From the NCBI GenBank assembly GCA_002422845.1, contig DITM01000039.1, forward strand, positions 144 to 43,660: a DNA stretch of 43,517 nt, read 5' to 3'. Of this stretch, positions 15,453-25,335 are shown one piece after another; within the stretch, counting starts at the first letter, position 1; each line of letters starts with the position of its first letter. This stretch comes from Candidatus Paracaedibacteraceae bacterium UBA6184 (GTDB taxonomy: Bacteria; Pseudomonadota; Alphaproteobacteria; UBA6184). The translations under genes were made by a program, and so were the position numbers. A model generated the notes under the pieces. That model was given only the letters and a program-made list of their open reading frames with translations. It did not search any database and was not told where the DNA came from.

Positions 15453-15938
15453 GTTATTTAAGTCCATAATTAACACTGAATAATTACTCTGCTTGGATCC
15501 AGCAGTATCTGTAAATGGAATCAAAGCAACCCAAAGATTCTCTTGGTTAGCAGGAACAACGACCACTTTAAACGCATCATAGTAACGGAAGGTTTTATCT
15601 TTTCGTTCTGTGGTATACATATAAAATGCAACCAACGGTAAAATGTCTTTATTTTCAACCGTCAACAATTCCGAAAGTTTGTCGACAACTTTTCTGGGAT
15701 ATTTTCTGATTAACACAACGGATTGCTTCATCAAATCTTTATACGTATCCCAGGTATTCTCAACGTTTGTAAGATCCGTACACTCTTTAAGCTTATCACT
15801 GCTTGAGTTTTCTTCTTCAGCAACTAAAACTAACCAGTGATGAGCTTTTTTTAACACTGCAAAATTTAGATCTTTTTCAACCTTTGCTGACAAAGACGTC
15901 AGAAATAAAAACACCAAACATAACCCTAATCTCATCAT
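15429..15938 (-). CDS. Exported protein of unknown function
   Basis: A 169-residue protein with a clear Sec signal peptide (MMRLGLCLVFLFLTSLSA, cleavage near residue 18-20) and a soluble mixed-charge body; no known family recognised. GGGAT precedes two adjacent ATGs, and the second (15935) has the better spacing. It begins 14 bp after the D,D-carboxypeptidase gene and is probably cotranscribed with it, so an envelope role is plausible. Its 3' end coincides with one of the direct repeats flanking the intergenic insertion. Confidence 0.75.
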   Translation of the reverse strand: MMRLGLCLVFLFLTSLSAKVEKDLNFAVLKKAHHWLVLVAEEENSSSDKLKECTDLTNVENTWDTYKDLMKQSVVLIRKYPRKVVDKLSELLTVENKDILPLVAFYMYTTERKDKTFRYYDAFKVVVVPANQENLWVALIPFTDTAGSKQSNYSVLIMDLNNNRILVKD

Positions 15939-15952
15939 ATATCCCTTTTCTA

Positions 15953-17200
15953 TTAAGAAGGTTGTTCAATTGTTGACGAATCAATATTAAAGTATTTCAA
16001 AACGGCGGAGGCCTGATCAACTTGCTTTTTAGATAACTTATCAATGCTGGCTTGATATAAGTATCGACTGCCAACTCTGATGCGTTTTGTTGATATCGGC
16101 TTATTTACCCCTAGTTTTGATTGAATTAAGGCTTGCTTTGCAACTGTCTCTGCACGCAGCTGACTTCCATAATATCCTAACAATAACGAATAATTCCCAG
16201 ATTCGGCACTTGCGGGAGCATATTCTTGAATTGGAGCACTATCATCATCTGGATTTTGATTTAATGCTACCGAAGAAGTATCTGCTGAAGGACTAGTTTG
16301 CGCGACAAGCATCGGTTTAGGTTCAGGATTAGTGGGTGTTTTTTCTGCAACATAGTTTTGAGGACGTACTGTTTTTAAGCGTTGCGCAATTTCCACAACT
16401 CGTTTATCTCGCCATGCGGGTGTCGGTCCCCCCATAACAACCACAACGACCCTTTTTCCCACCTCATTGGTATACGTACCAATCACATTAAACCCAGAGG
16501 CATTCACAAACCCAGTTTTAATCCCGTCAAACTTTAAGTGTTTTTGCGCTAACAATCGATAGTTATGATTAATGTGACAGGCATTATTATAACAAAACTC
16601 GCGCGTGCTAAATAAATGAAAATATTTTTTATAATGCTTGTTTGTAACGATTCCTAAAAGAGCCATATCCTTTGCCGTGGTAAGTTGTCCAATGGCTGGC
16701 ATCCCAGATGCTGTTTTAAAGGTTGTATTCTTCATACCAAAATGTCTAGCCCGTTGCGTCATGTAATCTGCGAATGCAGGTTCTGACCCCGCCAAAAACT
16801 CAGCAATAACGACAGCAGCATCATTGGCTGATTTTGTTACACACGCTAAAATAATATCTTTCACAGAAATATATGATCCAGCTCTTAACCCCAGCTTACA
16901 AGGAAGTTGTGCCGCGGCATGTCTTGAAATAGGTAACATATCCGTTAATCGTAATTTCCCCTGTTCCAACGCATCAAATACCATTAACAAGGTCATTATT
17001 TTGGTAAGTGAGGCAGGGGGGGTAATCATATCTGCATTTTGTTGATATAAAATTTGACCTGTCTCGGCGTCAACGGCTAAGGCTGCATAAACAGGTTTAC
17101 TGGGTTTTTGATTTTTACAATAAATAGGGTTCGTTAATATACTTAACGATAATGATATAATAATCCCAATCCTAAACATTTGAGTGTGTATACGTTGCAT
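15953..17200 (-). CDS. D-alanyl-D-alanine carboxypeptidase with SPOR domain
   Basis: A penicillin-binding protein of the PBP5/6 (DacA-like) family that trims the terminal D-Ala of peptidoglycan stem peptides in the periplasm. After a signal peptide (about 1-28) the SxxK active site is S64-L-T-K67, with SAN near residue 123 and KTG in DGIKTGFVNASG near 225. The C-terminal 75 residues (NYSLLLGYYGSQLRAE...) form a SPOR domain, which in other bacteria binds denuded septal glycan, a combination typical of alphaproteobacterial D,D-carboxypeptidases. 415 residues. Divergent from the DivL-like gene. Confidence 0.93.
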   Translation of the reverse strand: MQRIHTQMFRIGIIISLSLSILTNPIYCKNQKPSKPVYAALAVDAETGQILYQQNADMITPPASLTKIMTLLMVFDALEQGKLRLTDMLPISRHAAAQLPCKLGLRAGSYISVKDIILACVTKSANDAAVVIAEFLAGSEPAFADYMTQRARHFGMKNTTFKTASGMPAIGQLTTAKDMALLGIVTNKHYKKYFHLFSTREFCYNNACHINHNYRLLAQKHLKFDGIKTGFVNASGFNVIGTYTNEVGKRVVVVVMGGPTPAWRDKRVVEIAQRLKTVRPQNYVAEKTPTNPEPKPMLVAQTSPSADTSSVALNQNPDDDSAPIQEYAPASAESGNYSLLLGYYGSQLRAETVAKQALIQSKLGVNKPISTKRIRVGSRYLYQASIDKLSKKQVDQASAVLKYFNIDSSTIEQPS

Positions 17201-17247
17201 CTAATTAAAAAGTCTTCTATACTAATCCATATAATATATATAAAAAA

Positions 17248-19605
17248 ATGCCATATTTCATAGAAAAAATATATGACCTTCTTTTACCACATGAGTTTCA
17301 ACTTCTATTGTGGGTCTTTATTACATGCTGTTTTGTTTGTTTTTTCAGTGTAGTTTACAGACTACGGCAACTTCAGACTATATCAAATGATCTAAGGCGA
17401 CACAACCTACAACTTAAAATTTTGATGCAAAATCAGTCTGACTTATGGGCGCTTTGGTGGAAAAACGAACAGATCTTAAGCTGCTCGTCAGAATTATATA
17501 AAAAATTTGGAGTAACCCATAACGCTCCGATGTCACCAAAATATATCAAATATCTATTTGAACAATTTGATTATAAGGCGTTCTTTAAAGTTACACACAG
17601 TGGCGAAGTCTACACACAAGAATGCAAGTCATCGGGAGAAGAAAGTTTTTTTTACATAAGTGGATCCGCAAAACGAATAAAAGACGATTGGTGTTATACA
17701 CTTTGGTTTAGAAATATATCCCACCAAAAGTCAAAAGCTGAACTTCATAGCGATATTATTGGTGAACTTCGCACTGAACGTGACATTATGAAAGATATTC
17801 TGGATAATGTGCCGTTACCCATTTGGTATAAAAACCTTCAAAAAAAATTATTATTTTGTAACAAAGCCTATGCCAACACACTAGAAACTTCTCCTGATCA
17901 GGCCGTCGTTGATCAAATTCTTTTAAAATCATGGCAACAAGGGGCGCGCGCACCGGATTTAACTGAACAAGTTTTAAAAACAAAACAACCTCAAAGTCAA
18001 AAATCTCATATTGTGATAAAAAATGAACGACATTATGTAGAGTTTTCAGAAACAATAACGAAAAAGGGCTTCATTTTAGGATATCTCAATGATTTAAGCG
18101 AACAAGAAACACTTCAACAAGAAGTCAGTCATTTAGCAAAATCTACTCATGAGATTTTGGAAGTAATATCCTTGCCAGTGATTATTTATAACACGAATAA
18201 ACAAGTTGAATTCTTTAATAACCCATTCATCAAAATGTTTGAATTGGATCCAGCTTGGTTAGAAACAAAACCAACGTTTAGTGAGGTTTTAGAAGAATTA
18301 CGAGCAAAACGCAAACTGCCAGACACAGAAGATTTTCAGGTCTATAAAAATAGACGTCTTGCATGCTTTAACAACCTATTAGAGCCCATTGAAGATATTG
18401 CATACTATCCAGATGGCCGAACTGTTCGGATGGTCACTGCACCTTACCATAACGGCGGATTGATGATCACTTTGAATGATATAACTGATTGGTTAACACT
18501 AGAACGTAGGTATAACACTTTATTAGCGGTGCATCGTCAGGTGGCCGATAATTTATTTGAAGGCCTCGTTGTATTTGGATCAGATCATAAATTGCAACTC
18601 TATAACTCAGCCTTTTGTAAGATGTGGGACTATAACGAAGCGGATCTTTCGCCTCCACCACATTTAGAAGCCATCATTGATAAAATCAAAACACGGATTG
18701 ATTATCAACACTATGATGCAAGTTGGGATAATTTTAAAAAGCGTATCCGTTCAAAAATCATCGATCGCAGCTCTAACAAGGAAGGTCGCATAAAACTATA
18801 CAATGATTTGGTTTATGATTATTCATACACCCCTCTTCCAGACGGATCAAATCTGTTAACATTCTTAGATATATCTGATCGTTATCGGATTGAAAAAAAT
18901 CTTTTAGAACGCAGCGAAGCTTTAGAGTTAGCACACGGAATTAAATCTGATTTTATTTCCATGATCCACCAAGGTATAAAATATCCATTGCGCCGTATTT
19001 TATTAAGCTTTACGGATATATTGGAAAAAAAATATGGGGATATCAATTCTAATTACCAAGAACGACTAAAAAATTCCTGGGAAGAAGTCGATCATATATT
19101 GCGGTTTATTGAGAATGCCAATGACTTAGCCTCTATTGAATCAGGTAACACTTCTTTATCTAAAGAAAAGATCAATATTATTCAGGTCATTGACGATATC
19201 AAAACGACGTTAGTGGAAATCGCCCTTGAAAAAAATATTCAAATTTCCTTAAATTACAACAAAGAAGACATCTTTCTTTTACAAGGTGATTTAAGGCGCT
19301 TGAAACAAGTGTTTTTTAATTTATTACGAAATGCTATTTCATTTGCCGTAAACAATGAATTTATTTCCATTCAAATTACCGATCTTCCCGAAGAGCTCCA
19401 AGTTGAAATATCTAATGCCACCGCAATGATTCCCTACGAAGATACGTATGGAGCATCTAAAAAATTGAAAAAAGGTGAAAGCATTATTACGGGGCTAGGC
19501 TTCTCTCTAATTAAAAAAATTGTAACCTTACATGGGGGTAACGTTACCCTTAATCATCAAAAGGGGACCGTGGTTAAGTGTATGTTTTCTAAAAAGCACA
19601 ACTAA
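17248..19605 (+). CDS. DivL-like PAS-domain pseudo-histidine kinase
   Basis: A 785-residue membrane-anchored sensor: one N-terminal transmembrane helix (about 17-39), several PAS-like modules (about 50-540), a DHp helix pair (about 555-640) and an ATPase-like domain. In the H-box DFISMIHQGIKYPL, alignment on DF and PL puts Gln575 where the phosphorylated His normally stands (a His is one residue earlier). The N-box (NLLRNAISFA) and G2 (GLGFSLIKKI) are kept, but the G1 DxGxG motif is missing. Size, layout and loss of the His match Caulobacter DivL (769 residues, Tyr at this position), which modulates CckA/DivK signalling. Orthology to DivL is inferred. Confidence 0.72.
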   Translation: MPYFIEKIYDLLLPHEFQLLLWVFITCCFVCFFSVVYRLRQLQTISNDLRRHNLQLKILMQNQSDLWALWWKNEQILSCSSELYKKFGVTHNAPMSPKYIKYLFEQFDYKAFFKVTHSGEVYTQECKSSGEESFFYISGSAKRIKDDWCYTLWFRNISHQKSKAELHSDIIGELRTERDIMKDILDNVPLPIWYKNLQKKLLFCNKAYANTLETSPDQAVVDQILLKSWQQGARAPDLTEQVLKTKQPQSQKSHIVIKNERHYVEFSETITKKGFILGYLNDLSEQETLQQEVSHLAKSTHEILEVISLPVIIYNTNKQVEFFNNPFIKMFELDPAWLETKPTFSEVLEELRAKRKLPDTEDFQVYKNRRLACFNNLLEPIEDIAYYPDGRTVRMVTAPYHNGGLMITLNDITDWLTLERRYNTLLAVHRQVADNLFEGLVVFGSDHKLQLYNSAFCKMWDYNEADLSPPPHLEAIIDKIKTRIDYQHYDASWDNFKKRIRSKIIDRSSNKEGRIKLYNDLVYDYSYTPLPDGSNLLTFLDISDRYRIEKNLLERSEALELAHGIKSDFISMIHQGIKYPLRRILLSFTDILEKKYGDINSNYQERLKNSWEEVDHILRFIENANDLASIESGNTSLSKEKINIIQVIDDIKTTLVEIALEKNIQISLNYNKEDIFLLQGDLRRLKQVFFNLLRNAISFAVNNEFISIQITDLPEELQVEISNATAMIPYEDTYGASKKLKKGESIITGLGFSLIKKIVTLHGGNVTLNHQKGTVVKCMFSKKHN

Positions 19606-19664
19606 CTTAACAAAAACTTAACCATTTAAAGGTACACTAAACTCACAATATAGGAGTACCAATC

Positions 19665-20222
19665 ATGGCAAATAAAGAAAAAGAGCAGAAAGCTAATGCT
19701 TTTCAAGCATTCAGCCCTATGAAAATGCAGTCCTTATGGGATGCAGATAAAATAAAAGCTGCACACAGTAAAAACCAAGATACATTAAAAACAGCTCATG
19801 GAATTGTATCTGACACCCTTAAAAAGGTTTCAGAACTTCATGTCGATCATATGAAAAAGAAACATTCTGAAGCTAAAGATGGAATGCATGCGTTTGCTGA
19901 AAAAATGAAATCTGAACATTCTGTTAAAGATCACGCAAAGAAATTTAAAGATCGTCATCAGGAAATGGCTGAAAAGCTAAAAAGCTCTCACGCTCAGGTT
20001 CTAAGTAACTTTAAAGAAAAAATAGACCAACTAAAAGAACATCACAGCAAATTACATGAAAAACTAAAAGAATCAAAGCAAGCACATTCTGAAACAATGA
20101 AAGAAAAGATGGCAAAAGAACAAGACCATCACAAAGTGGTCGCAACTGCTTGGAAAGATTCAACTCAAAAGATTATGGATTTAATGAAAAACACTGCTGA
20201 TCATCATTTGAATAATCACTAA
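19665..20222 (+). CDS. Phasin-like His/Lys-rich coiled-coil protein
   Basis: A 185-residue, almost entirely helical cytoplasmic protein very rich in Lys, Glu and His (about 20 His, ending HHLNNH). The N-terminal part (LWDADKIKAAHSKNQDTLKTAHGIVSD) fits the phasin pattern of an amphipathic helix with N-x-x-x-L-x-x-A, so a polyhydroxyalkanoate-granule protein is suggested; a generic coiled-coil protein is the alternative. Strong AGGAG before the ATG. Flanked downstream by a strong terminator; transcription independent of or continuing from the DivL-like gene cannot be decided. Confidence 0.6.
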   Translation: MANKEKEQKANAFQAFSPMKMQSLWDADKIKAAHSKNQDTLKTAHGIVSDTLKKVSELHVDHMKKKHSEAKDGMHAFAEKMKSEHSVKDHAKKFKDRHQEMAEKLKSSHAQVLSNFKEKIDQLKEHHSKLHEKLKESKQAHSETMKEKMAKEQDHHKVVATAWKDSTQKIMDLMKNTADHHLNNH

Positions 20223-20229
20223 AGAAATC

Positions 20230-20260
20230 CCCCCTCTCTATTAAACTCTAAGAGAGGGGG
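20230..20260 (+). terminator. Strong rho-independent terminator
   Basis: A perfect ten-base GC-rich stem (CCCCCTCTCT 20230-20239 with AGAGAGGGGG 20251-20260), an eleven-base loop, then CTTTT. It lies 8 bp after the phasin-like gene and 8 bp before the end of the convergent MFS gene, so it probably serves both. Confidence 0.88.
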
Positions 20261-20267
20261 CTTTTGA

Positions 20268-21566
20268 TTAATCGTGAACTTTTGGAAACATCTTCATTTT
20301 CGAAGCGATAACTAGAATAACCACTGCAAAAGTTGCAATCACAGAGCTGAACATAAAGTTAGTCTCCGCGCCATATGTATGCCAAATCGGTCCTGCAACA
20401 TAAGCGTTTGCAACGTAGGAAGCAAATCCGAATAGAATATAATATATTCCAAACGCTGTTCCTTTAAGATGCTTTGGAGACACATCTACAATTAACGACA
20501 ACAGCAATCCTTGTGTAACCGCCCAGTGTAATCCCCAGCAGGAGGTTGCAATAAACAATCCAAGAATAGAGGTCATTTTCATCATGATAAAATTTGATAC
20601 AATCATGAACAAAATACCAACGGCAACCATCTTCTTTTTTCCGATACGATCCGCCATCAACCCTAAAGGATACGCAGCAAAGGATGTAACAAGTGTTAAG
20701 ACAACTATAATTGCTGTTTGTGTTTGAGCATCCGCGCCCAGTTCTTTTGCTCTAAATTGTAAAAAAGATTCATTAAAATGCGCAACACCATAAAACCAAA
20801 TGACCATCATTAATATCCAAAATGGTTTACCCATATGCTTGATATTATAAAAGAAATCTTGAAAAAACGTACTAATGGCGCCTAATCCTTTTAAGGCTGA
20901 ATGTTTCGGGGGGTGAACAAAAAATGCTAAGAAAATTACTGAAATGATGGCAGGCACGATCGCCACAAAGAATCCCGCAATAAAGGCTCCTTCGTACCCC
21001 ATCCAAGCAACAATAGTACTACTCAGCATGACAGTTGCTACCATGGCACCGCCGCCAGCTCCAAACTTTCTCAATGTTTGAGATAAACCGTAACTTCGAC
21101 CCCGAATTTCTTTAGGGGCGCAATCACCTAATAAAGCATCGCGTGGGGATGCTTGTATGCCATTCCCAATACGATCTAATACTTTAACTCCAAAAAACAA
21201 TGCATACGACGTCGCAAAAGGAAACAGTATTTTTGTAAGCGTGGATAAACCAAACCCTAACAGCATTAGCGACTTACGTTGAAAGATAGAATCACTTAAA
21301 GCCCCAGCTAAAAAGCGTAAAATTTGAGAAACAAATTCAACAACGCTTTCTAAATTGCCTAAATCTTTGGCATCAATGTTATGAATTTCTATTAAATAAA
21401 CTGGGCCAATGGTTGTGACAATTGATGATGAAAATGTAAGCAGCATACTTGCAAGCGAAATCATCCAAACGGCTGGGGGAATTTTTATTTTGAATCGTGA
21501 AGAGGCAGTAGGTTTCTGGTCAATAGTTGAGTTTTTTTCTTGGGCTTTGCCCAGTGTAGGTGTCAT
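20268..21566 (-). CDS. MFS transporter
   Basis: A 432-residue inner-membrane carrier with about twelve hydrophobic segments after a hydrophilic N-terminal 30 residues. Family signs: GALSDSIFQRKSLMLLGFG after segment two and DRIGNGIQASPRDALLGDCAP in the central part, seen in MFS proteins of undefined substrate. YPLGLMADRIGKKKM is the second-half repeat of the GxxxDRxGRR motif. Last gene of a minus-strand group after mgtE (about 100 bp gap). Substrate not predictable. Confidence 0.85.
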   Translation of the reverse strand: MTPTLGKAQEKNSTIDQKPTASSRFKIKIPPAVWMISLASMLLTFSSSIVTTIGPVYLIEIHNIDAKDLGNLESVVEFVSQILRFLAGALSDSIFQRKSLMLLGFGLSTLTKILFPFATSYALFFGVKVLDRIGNGIQASPRDALLGDCAPKEIRGRSYGLSQTLRKFGAGGGAMVATVMLSSTIVAWMGYEGAFIAGFFVAIVPAIISVIFLAFFVHPPKHSALKGLGAISTFFQDFFYNIKHMGKPFWILMMVIWFYGVAHFNESFLQFRAKELGADAQTQTAIIVVLTLVTSFAAYPLGLMADRIGKKKMVAVGILFMIVSNFIMMKMTSILGLFIATSCWGLHWAVTQGLLLSLIVDVSPKHLKGTAFGIYYILFGFASYVANAYVAGPIWHTYGAETNFMFSSVIATFAVVILVIASKMKMFPKVHD

Positions 21567-21669
21567 AGTTATCCCCTAAAATAATTGATTCACTGCATGT
21601 CAGACAACATAAACTATGTTAGGTATCCTTTTACTCTATTTAATAAAAAACAGCAAGGGAGATTATCCA

Positions 21670-23046
21670 TTAAATAAGATATAACGTCGCTAAATACAGA
21701 AATGAACCATATCCCATCATATCACAGGCAGGAATTAGAAAGGGAGGGGCGCTAATGGCGGGGTCATACTTAAATCTAAATAAGATAACAGGAATAGACA
21801 ATCCCATCACACTACCATAAATCACATTAATAAGTATGGTAACTCCTAATACTAGTGCCAAAGGTAGGTCTCCATACCACAATACCACCATAATGATCAG
21901 CAACGAACTAATTAATAATCCGTTGATAAAGCCAACCTGAACTTCTTTCCATAAACTATACCAAATGCGCACCAATCGGAATTCACCATTGGATAATGCT
22001 CGAATAGTAACGGATGCAACTTGCAGACTCACACTGCCTGCTATAGCAACCACGATCGACATTAGAACTGCAAGGGCAACTATCTGTTCGATGCTTTTAT
22101 CAAACTTTGAAATAATATACGATGAAAGAATCGATGAAAATGCTGTAATCACAACCCACTTAAATCGATTGGTGGATGCCTTGAACAACGACATATGAAT
22201 GTCTGAATTTGCCGCACCGGCTAATCCTAAGAATGCACGCTCTGCCTCTTCATCAATTAAATTGACGACATTGTTCAGCGTAATGTCCCCTTTAATTCGA
22301 CCATTAGCATCCAATACTGGGGCAGACGCTAGTCCATAATGACGAAAATAAAAAGCGACTTCTTTTTGAAGTGTTTCTATTGAAAAACTAAAGACATCTT
22401 TTTGCATAAAATGCGATATTTTTTCATCTTCGTCATGTTTTAATAATTCACTTAACGACACATACCCCAAAGGTCGATGGTTAGCATCAATGACATATAC
22501 GTTAAATATTTGATCCGGTAAAAAATCGGCGGTCTTAATATAACGCTTTACTTGAGAAACCGTCCAAAAACGTGGCACTGCAACAAGCTCTCGTTGCATC
22601 AATCGTCCAGCCGTCCCTTCATCATAAGAAAGAACCTCAGTTAAAAACGCCCGTTCTTTTTTAGATAGAAATCGAACAACATCTGTCTGCTGTTCGAACG
22701 TTAAATCTTCGATAAAGCTTAACGTATCACCCGACTCCAGACTATTAATAATACGTGCAATTGCATCTGGCGATACATAATTTAACAGCTCAGATCGAAT
22801 CGTCGGCTCCAGATCAAGAAAAACCTCAGCTTCAATATCACGTGGAATAAATTTAAGGATTTCCAGCCGATTTTCTAACGACATAACTTCCAACACATCC
22901 GCAATATCCGCATAGTGTAAAGATTCAATCGTTTTTTGTAATTTTGTAAAATTAGCAGTTTTTAAAAATCTATGAATCTTAGCTAAGGTTTGACGTGCAA
23001 CTGTCGCATCAGAAAGGATAGGGGTCGTTGTAGCTGGTGTTTCCAT
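21670..23046 (-). CDS. mgtE: Magnesium transporter MgtE
   Basis: A Mg2+ channel/transporter of 458 residues: cytoplasmic MgtE N-domain (about 25-130; YADIADVLEVM, ILKFIPRD), two CBS domains (about 135-260) acting as Mg2+ sensors, and a five-helix membrane domain. The membrane Asp of the selectivity filter is present (IPACDMMGYG). The usual GNAGxQ motif in helix two is altered to GSVSLQ (VAIAGSVSLQVASVTIRAL), which may affect transport. It starts 18 bp after maeB ends, so cotranscription is likely. Confidence 0.92.
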   Translation of the reverse strand: METPATTTPILSDATVARQTLAKIHRFLKTANFTKLQKTIESLHYADIADVLEVMSLENRLEILKFIPRDIEAEVFLDLEPTIRSELLNYVSPDAIARIINSLESGDTLSFIEDLTFEQQTDVVRFLSKKERAFLTEVLSYDEGTAGRLMQRELVAVPRFWTVSQVKRYIKTADFLPDQIFNVYVIDANHRPLGYVSLSELLKHDEDEKISHFMQKDVFSFSIETLQKEVAFYFRHYGLASAPVLDANGRIKGDITLNNVVNLIDEEAERAFLGLAGAANSDIHMSLFKASTNRFKWVVITAFSSILSSYIISKFDKSIEQIVALAVLMSIVVAIAGSVSLQVASVTIRALSNGEFRLVRIWYSLWKEVQVGFINGLLISSLLIIMVVLWYGDLPLALVLGVTILINVIYGSVMGLSIPVILFRFKYDPAISAPPFLIPACDMMGYGSFLYLATLYLI

Positions 23047-23064
23047 TAGAGCTGTTTTCCTTTG

Positions 23065-25335
23065 CTATATGTCATCATAAGACTGTACTGCAGCAATTGC
23101 AGCAAGGTTTAATATGCTTCTGGATGTTGAAGATCTCGGAGCAATATGTGCAATTTTATTTAATCCCAATAAAACAGGTCCAACCCTTAACCCATTAGAA
23201 ACAATTCGCGCAAGATTAATGGCGATATTAGCAGCATCTTGAGTCGGAGCAATCAAAAGATTCGCATCTTCTGTTAAGTCAGAGGTTGGGAATATGCGTC
23301 CTCGAATTTTTTTTGAAAGTGCTACATCCGCCGACATCTCACCATCGATCATCAGATCTGGCATTTTTTTCAAAATCAGATCCTTTGCTTCGCGCATTTT
23401 CTTAGACGACTCTGCAAATTCTACCGATCCAAAATTGCTGCAAGATAATAAAGCAACTCGAGGCGTCACTCCAAAATGAGCCAGTGTCTTCACACACAAT
23501 TCTGCAGAAAGTGCAATCTCATTAGCCGATGGAGAATAATTCACATAAGAATCCGAAATAAAGACAGTTCTCTCTTCTGTAATTAACGCTTCCAGGGTCG
23601 TGGGTTTATTGACACCCGCTTGCAGTCCCAACGCAGCAACTAATTTTTCTAAATGACGATAGTATTTCTCAGATGGACCACAAATTACCGCATGACCTTT
23701 TTTATGAATCAACAACATTGCGGCGATATAGACCGCATCATGTTCTAATAAATATTCAGCATCAAAGGGGGTAATTCCTTTTCGAGCCATTTTTTTATGC
23801 AGCTCTTCTGCGTAAGATTGAATGGCTGCGTTACTGCAAGATATATCTACAATTTCAAACTGACTCGACTCAGTTAACCGCAGTTTTAACTCAGAAATTT
23901 TTTGCAAAATTTGAGATCTGTTTCCAATTAAAACAGGAAAAAATATTTTTTCATCAACGGCTTGCTGAACCGCAAACAATACTTTTTCGCTGACCCCATC
24001 CGTAAAAATAACTCGACGATCAGATCCTTTAAGCTTTTCAAAAATCGGACGCATCATATAACCAGATTTGTAAACTTGATTGGTTAACTGATGTCGATAC
24101 GCTTCAAAGTCTGCTATTGGTTTTTTCGCAACCCCAGAATCCATGGCTGCTTTTGCAATTGTGGGAACCACCTCAATCAACAATCGGGGATCAAAGGGTT
24201 TTGGAATAATATACTCTTTCCCAAACGATAATGCAGATCCACCATACGCTATCATAACGCTTTCAGATGTTTCAATTTCAGCTAATTTAGCTATGGCCGT
24301 AACACACGCCAGCTTCATTTCAGTATTAATATGCGTTGCTTGAACATCCAATGCCGCCCTAAACATATACGGAAAACACAACACATTGTTCACTTGATTT
24401 GGATAATCTGAACGCCCAGTTGCAATAATCGCGTCGTCTCGAACAGATTTTATTTCTTCTGGGGTAATTTCCGGGTCAGGATTAGCCATCGCCATAATAA
24501 CGGGTTGAGCGTTCATTTTTAGAACGTCTTCTTTTTTTAATACACCCTTTGCAGACAGTCCTAAAAACACATCAGCAGCATCCATACATTCGCCCAATGT
24601 TTTAGAGATCGAAGACTGTTGCGCAAATTCTAGTTTTTGAGGATCCTTTAAATTAGACCTACCGTTATAAATCAACCCTTCGCGGTCACAGACATAAATA
24701 TTTTCTTTTTTGGCGCCAAGATCCACAAACAGGTTTAAACACGCTATGGCCGCAGCCCCCGCACCAGAACATACGATTTTAATGTCAGAAATATCTTTGT
24801 TCACAAGCTTTAAGGCATTGATTAATCCTGCAGAGGCTACAATTGCTGTACCATGTTGATCATCATGAAAGACTGGAATTTCTAAACGTCTTTGCAGTTC
24901 TTGCTCTACATAAAAACACTCAGGAGCAGCAATATCTTCTAAATTTATCCCGCCAAAAGTTGGTGAAATCGCTGCAATAATATCGACTAATTTTTGAGGG
25001 TCTTTTTCATTAATTTCAATGTCAAATACATTGATGCCAGCAAACCGTTTAAATAGTACGGCTTTACCTTCCATAACAGGTTTTGCTGCGTCTGGACCAA
25101 TATCACCAAGCCCCAAGACAGCAGTGCCATTACTAATCACTGCAACCAAATTACCTTTTGTTGTTAAAGTGTACGATTGAGCTGGATCTTCGACGATAGC
25201 CTCGCAGGCATAGGCGACACCCGGTGAATATGCAAGCGCTAAGTCTTGTTGCGTTGCCATCGTTTTTGTTGGAACAATAGCAAGCTTGCCAGGGGTTGGA
25301 TATTGATGATACTTTAACGCATCTCGCTTCGACAT
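23065..25335 (-). CDS. maeB: NADP-dependent malic enzyme with phosphotransacetylase-like domain
   Basis: A 756-residue fusion typical of alphaproteobacterial MaeB: an N-terminal malic enzyme domain (about 1-430) converting malate to pyruvate + CO2 + NADPH, and a C-terminal PTA-like domain (about 430-756), usually regulatory and catalytically inactive. AYSPGVAYACEAI, VFHDDQHGTAI (metal/malate site) and the Rossmann motif GAGAAAIACLN are clear. Full length, with an unambiguous N-terminus (MSKRDALKYHQYPTPGKLAI). First gene of maeB-mgtE. It supplies NADPH and pyruvate from TCA intermediates. Confidence 0.95.
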   Translation of the reverse strand: MSKRDALKYHQYPTPGKLAIVPTKTMATQQDLALAYSPGVAYACEAIVEDPAQSYTLTTKGNLVAVISNGTAVLGLGDIGPDAAKPVMEGKAVLFKRFAGINVFDIEINEKDPQKLVDIIAAISPTFGGINLEDIAAPECFYVEQELQRRLEIPVFHDDQHGTAIVASAGLINALKLVNKDISDIKIVCSGAGAAAIACLNLFVDLGAKKENIYVCDREGLIYNGRSNLKDPQKLEFAQQSSISKTLGECMDAADVFLGLSAKGVLKKEDVLKMNAQPVIMAMANPDPEITPEEIKSVRDDAIIATGRSDYPNQVNNVLCFPYMFRAALDVQATHINTEMKLACVTAIAKLAEIETSESVMIAYGGSALSFGKEYIIPKPFDPRLLIEVVPTIAKAAMDSGVAKKPIADFEAYRHQLTNQVYKSGYMMRPIFEKLKGSDRRVIFTDGVSEKVLFAVQQAVDEKIFFPVLIGNRSQILQKISELKLRLTESSQFEIVDISCSNAAIQSYAEELHKKMARKGITPFDAEYLLEHDAVYIAAMLLIHKKGHAVICGPSEKYYRHLEKLVAALGLQAGVNKPTTLEALITEERTVFISDSYVNYSPSANEIALSAELCVKTLAHFGVTPRVALLSCSNFGSVEFAESSKKMREAKDLILKKMPDLMIDGEMSADVALSKKIRGRIFPTSDLTEDANLLIAPTQDAANIAINLARIVSNGLRVGPVLLGLNKIAHIAPRSSTSRSILNLAAIAAVQSYDDI

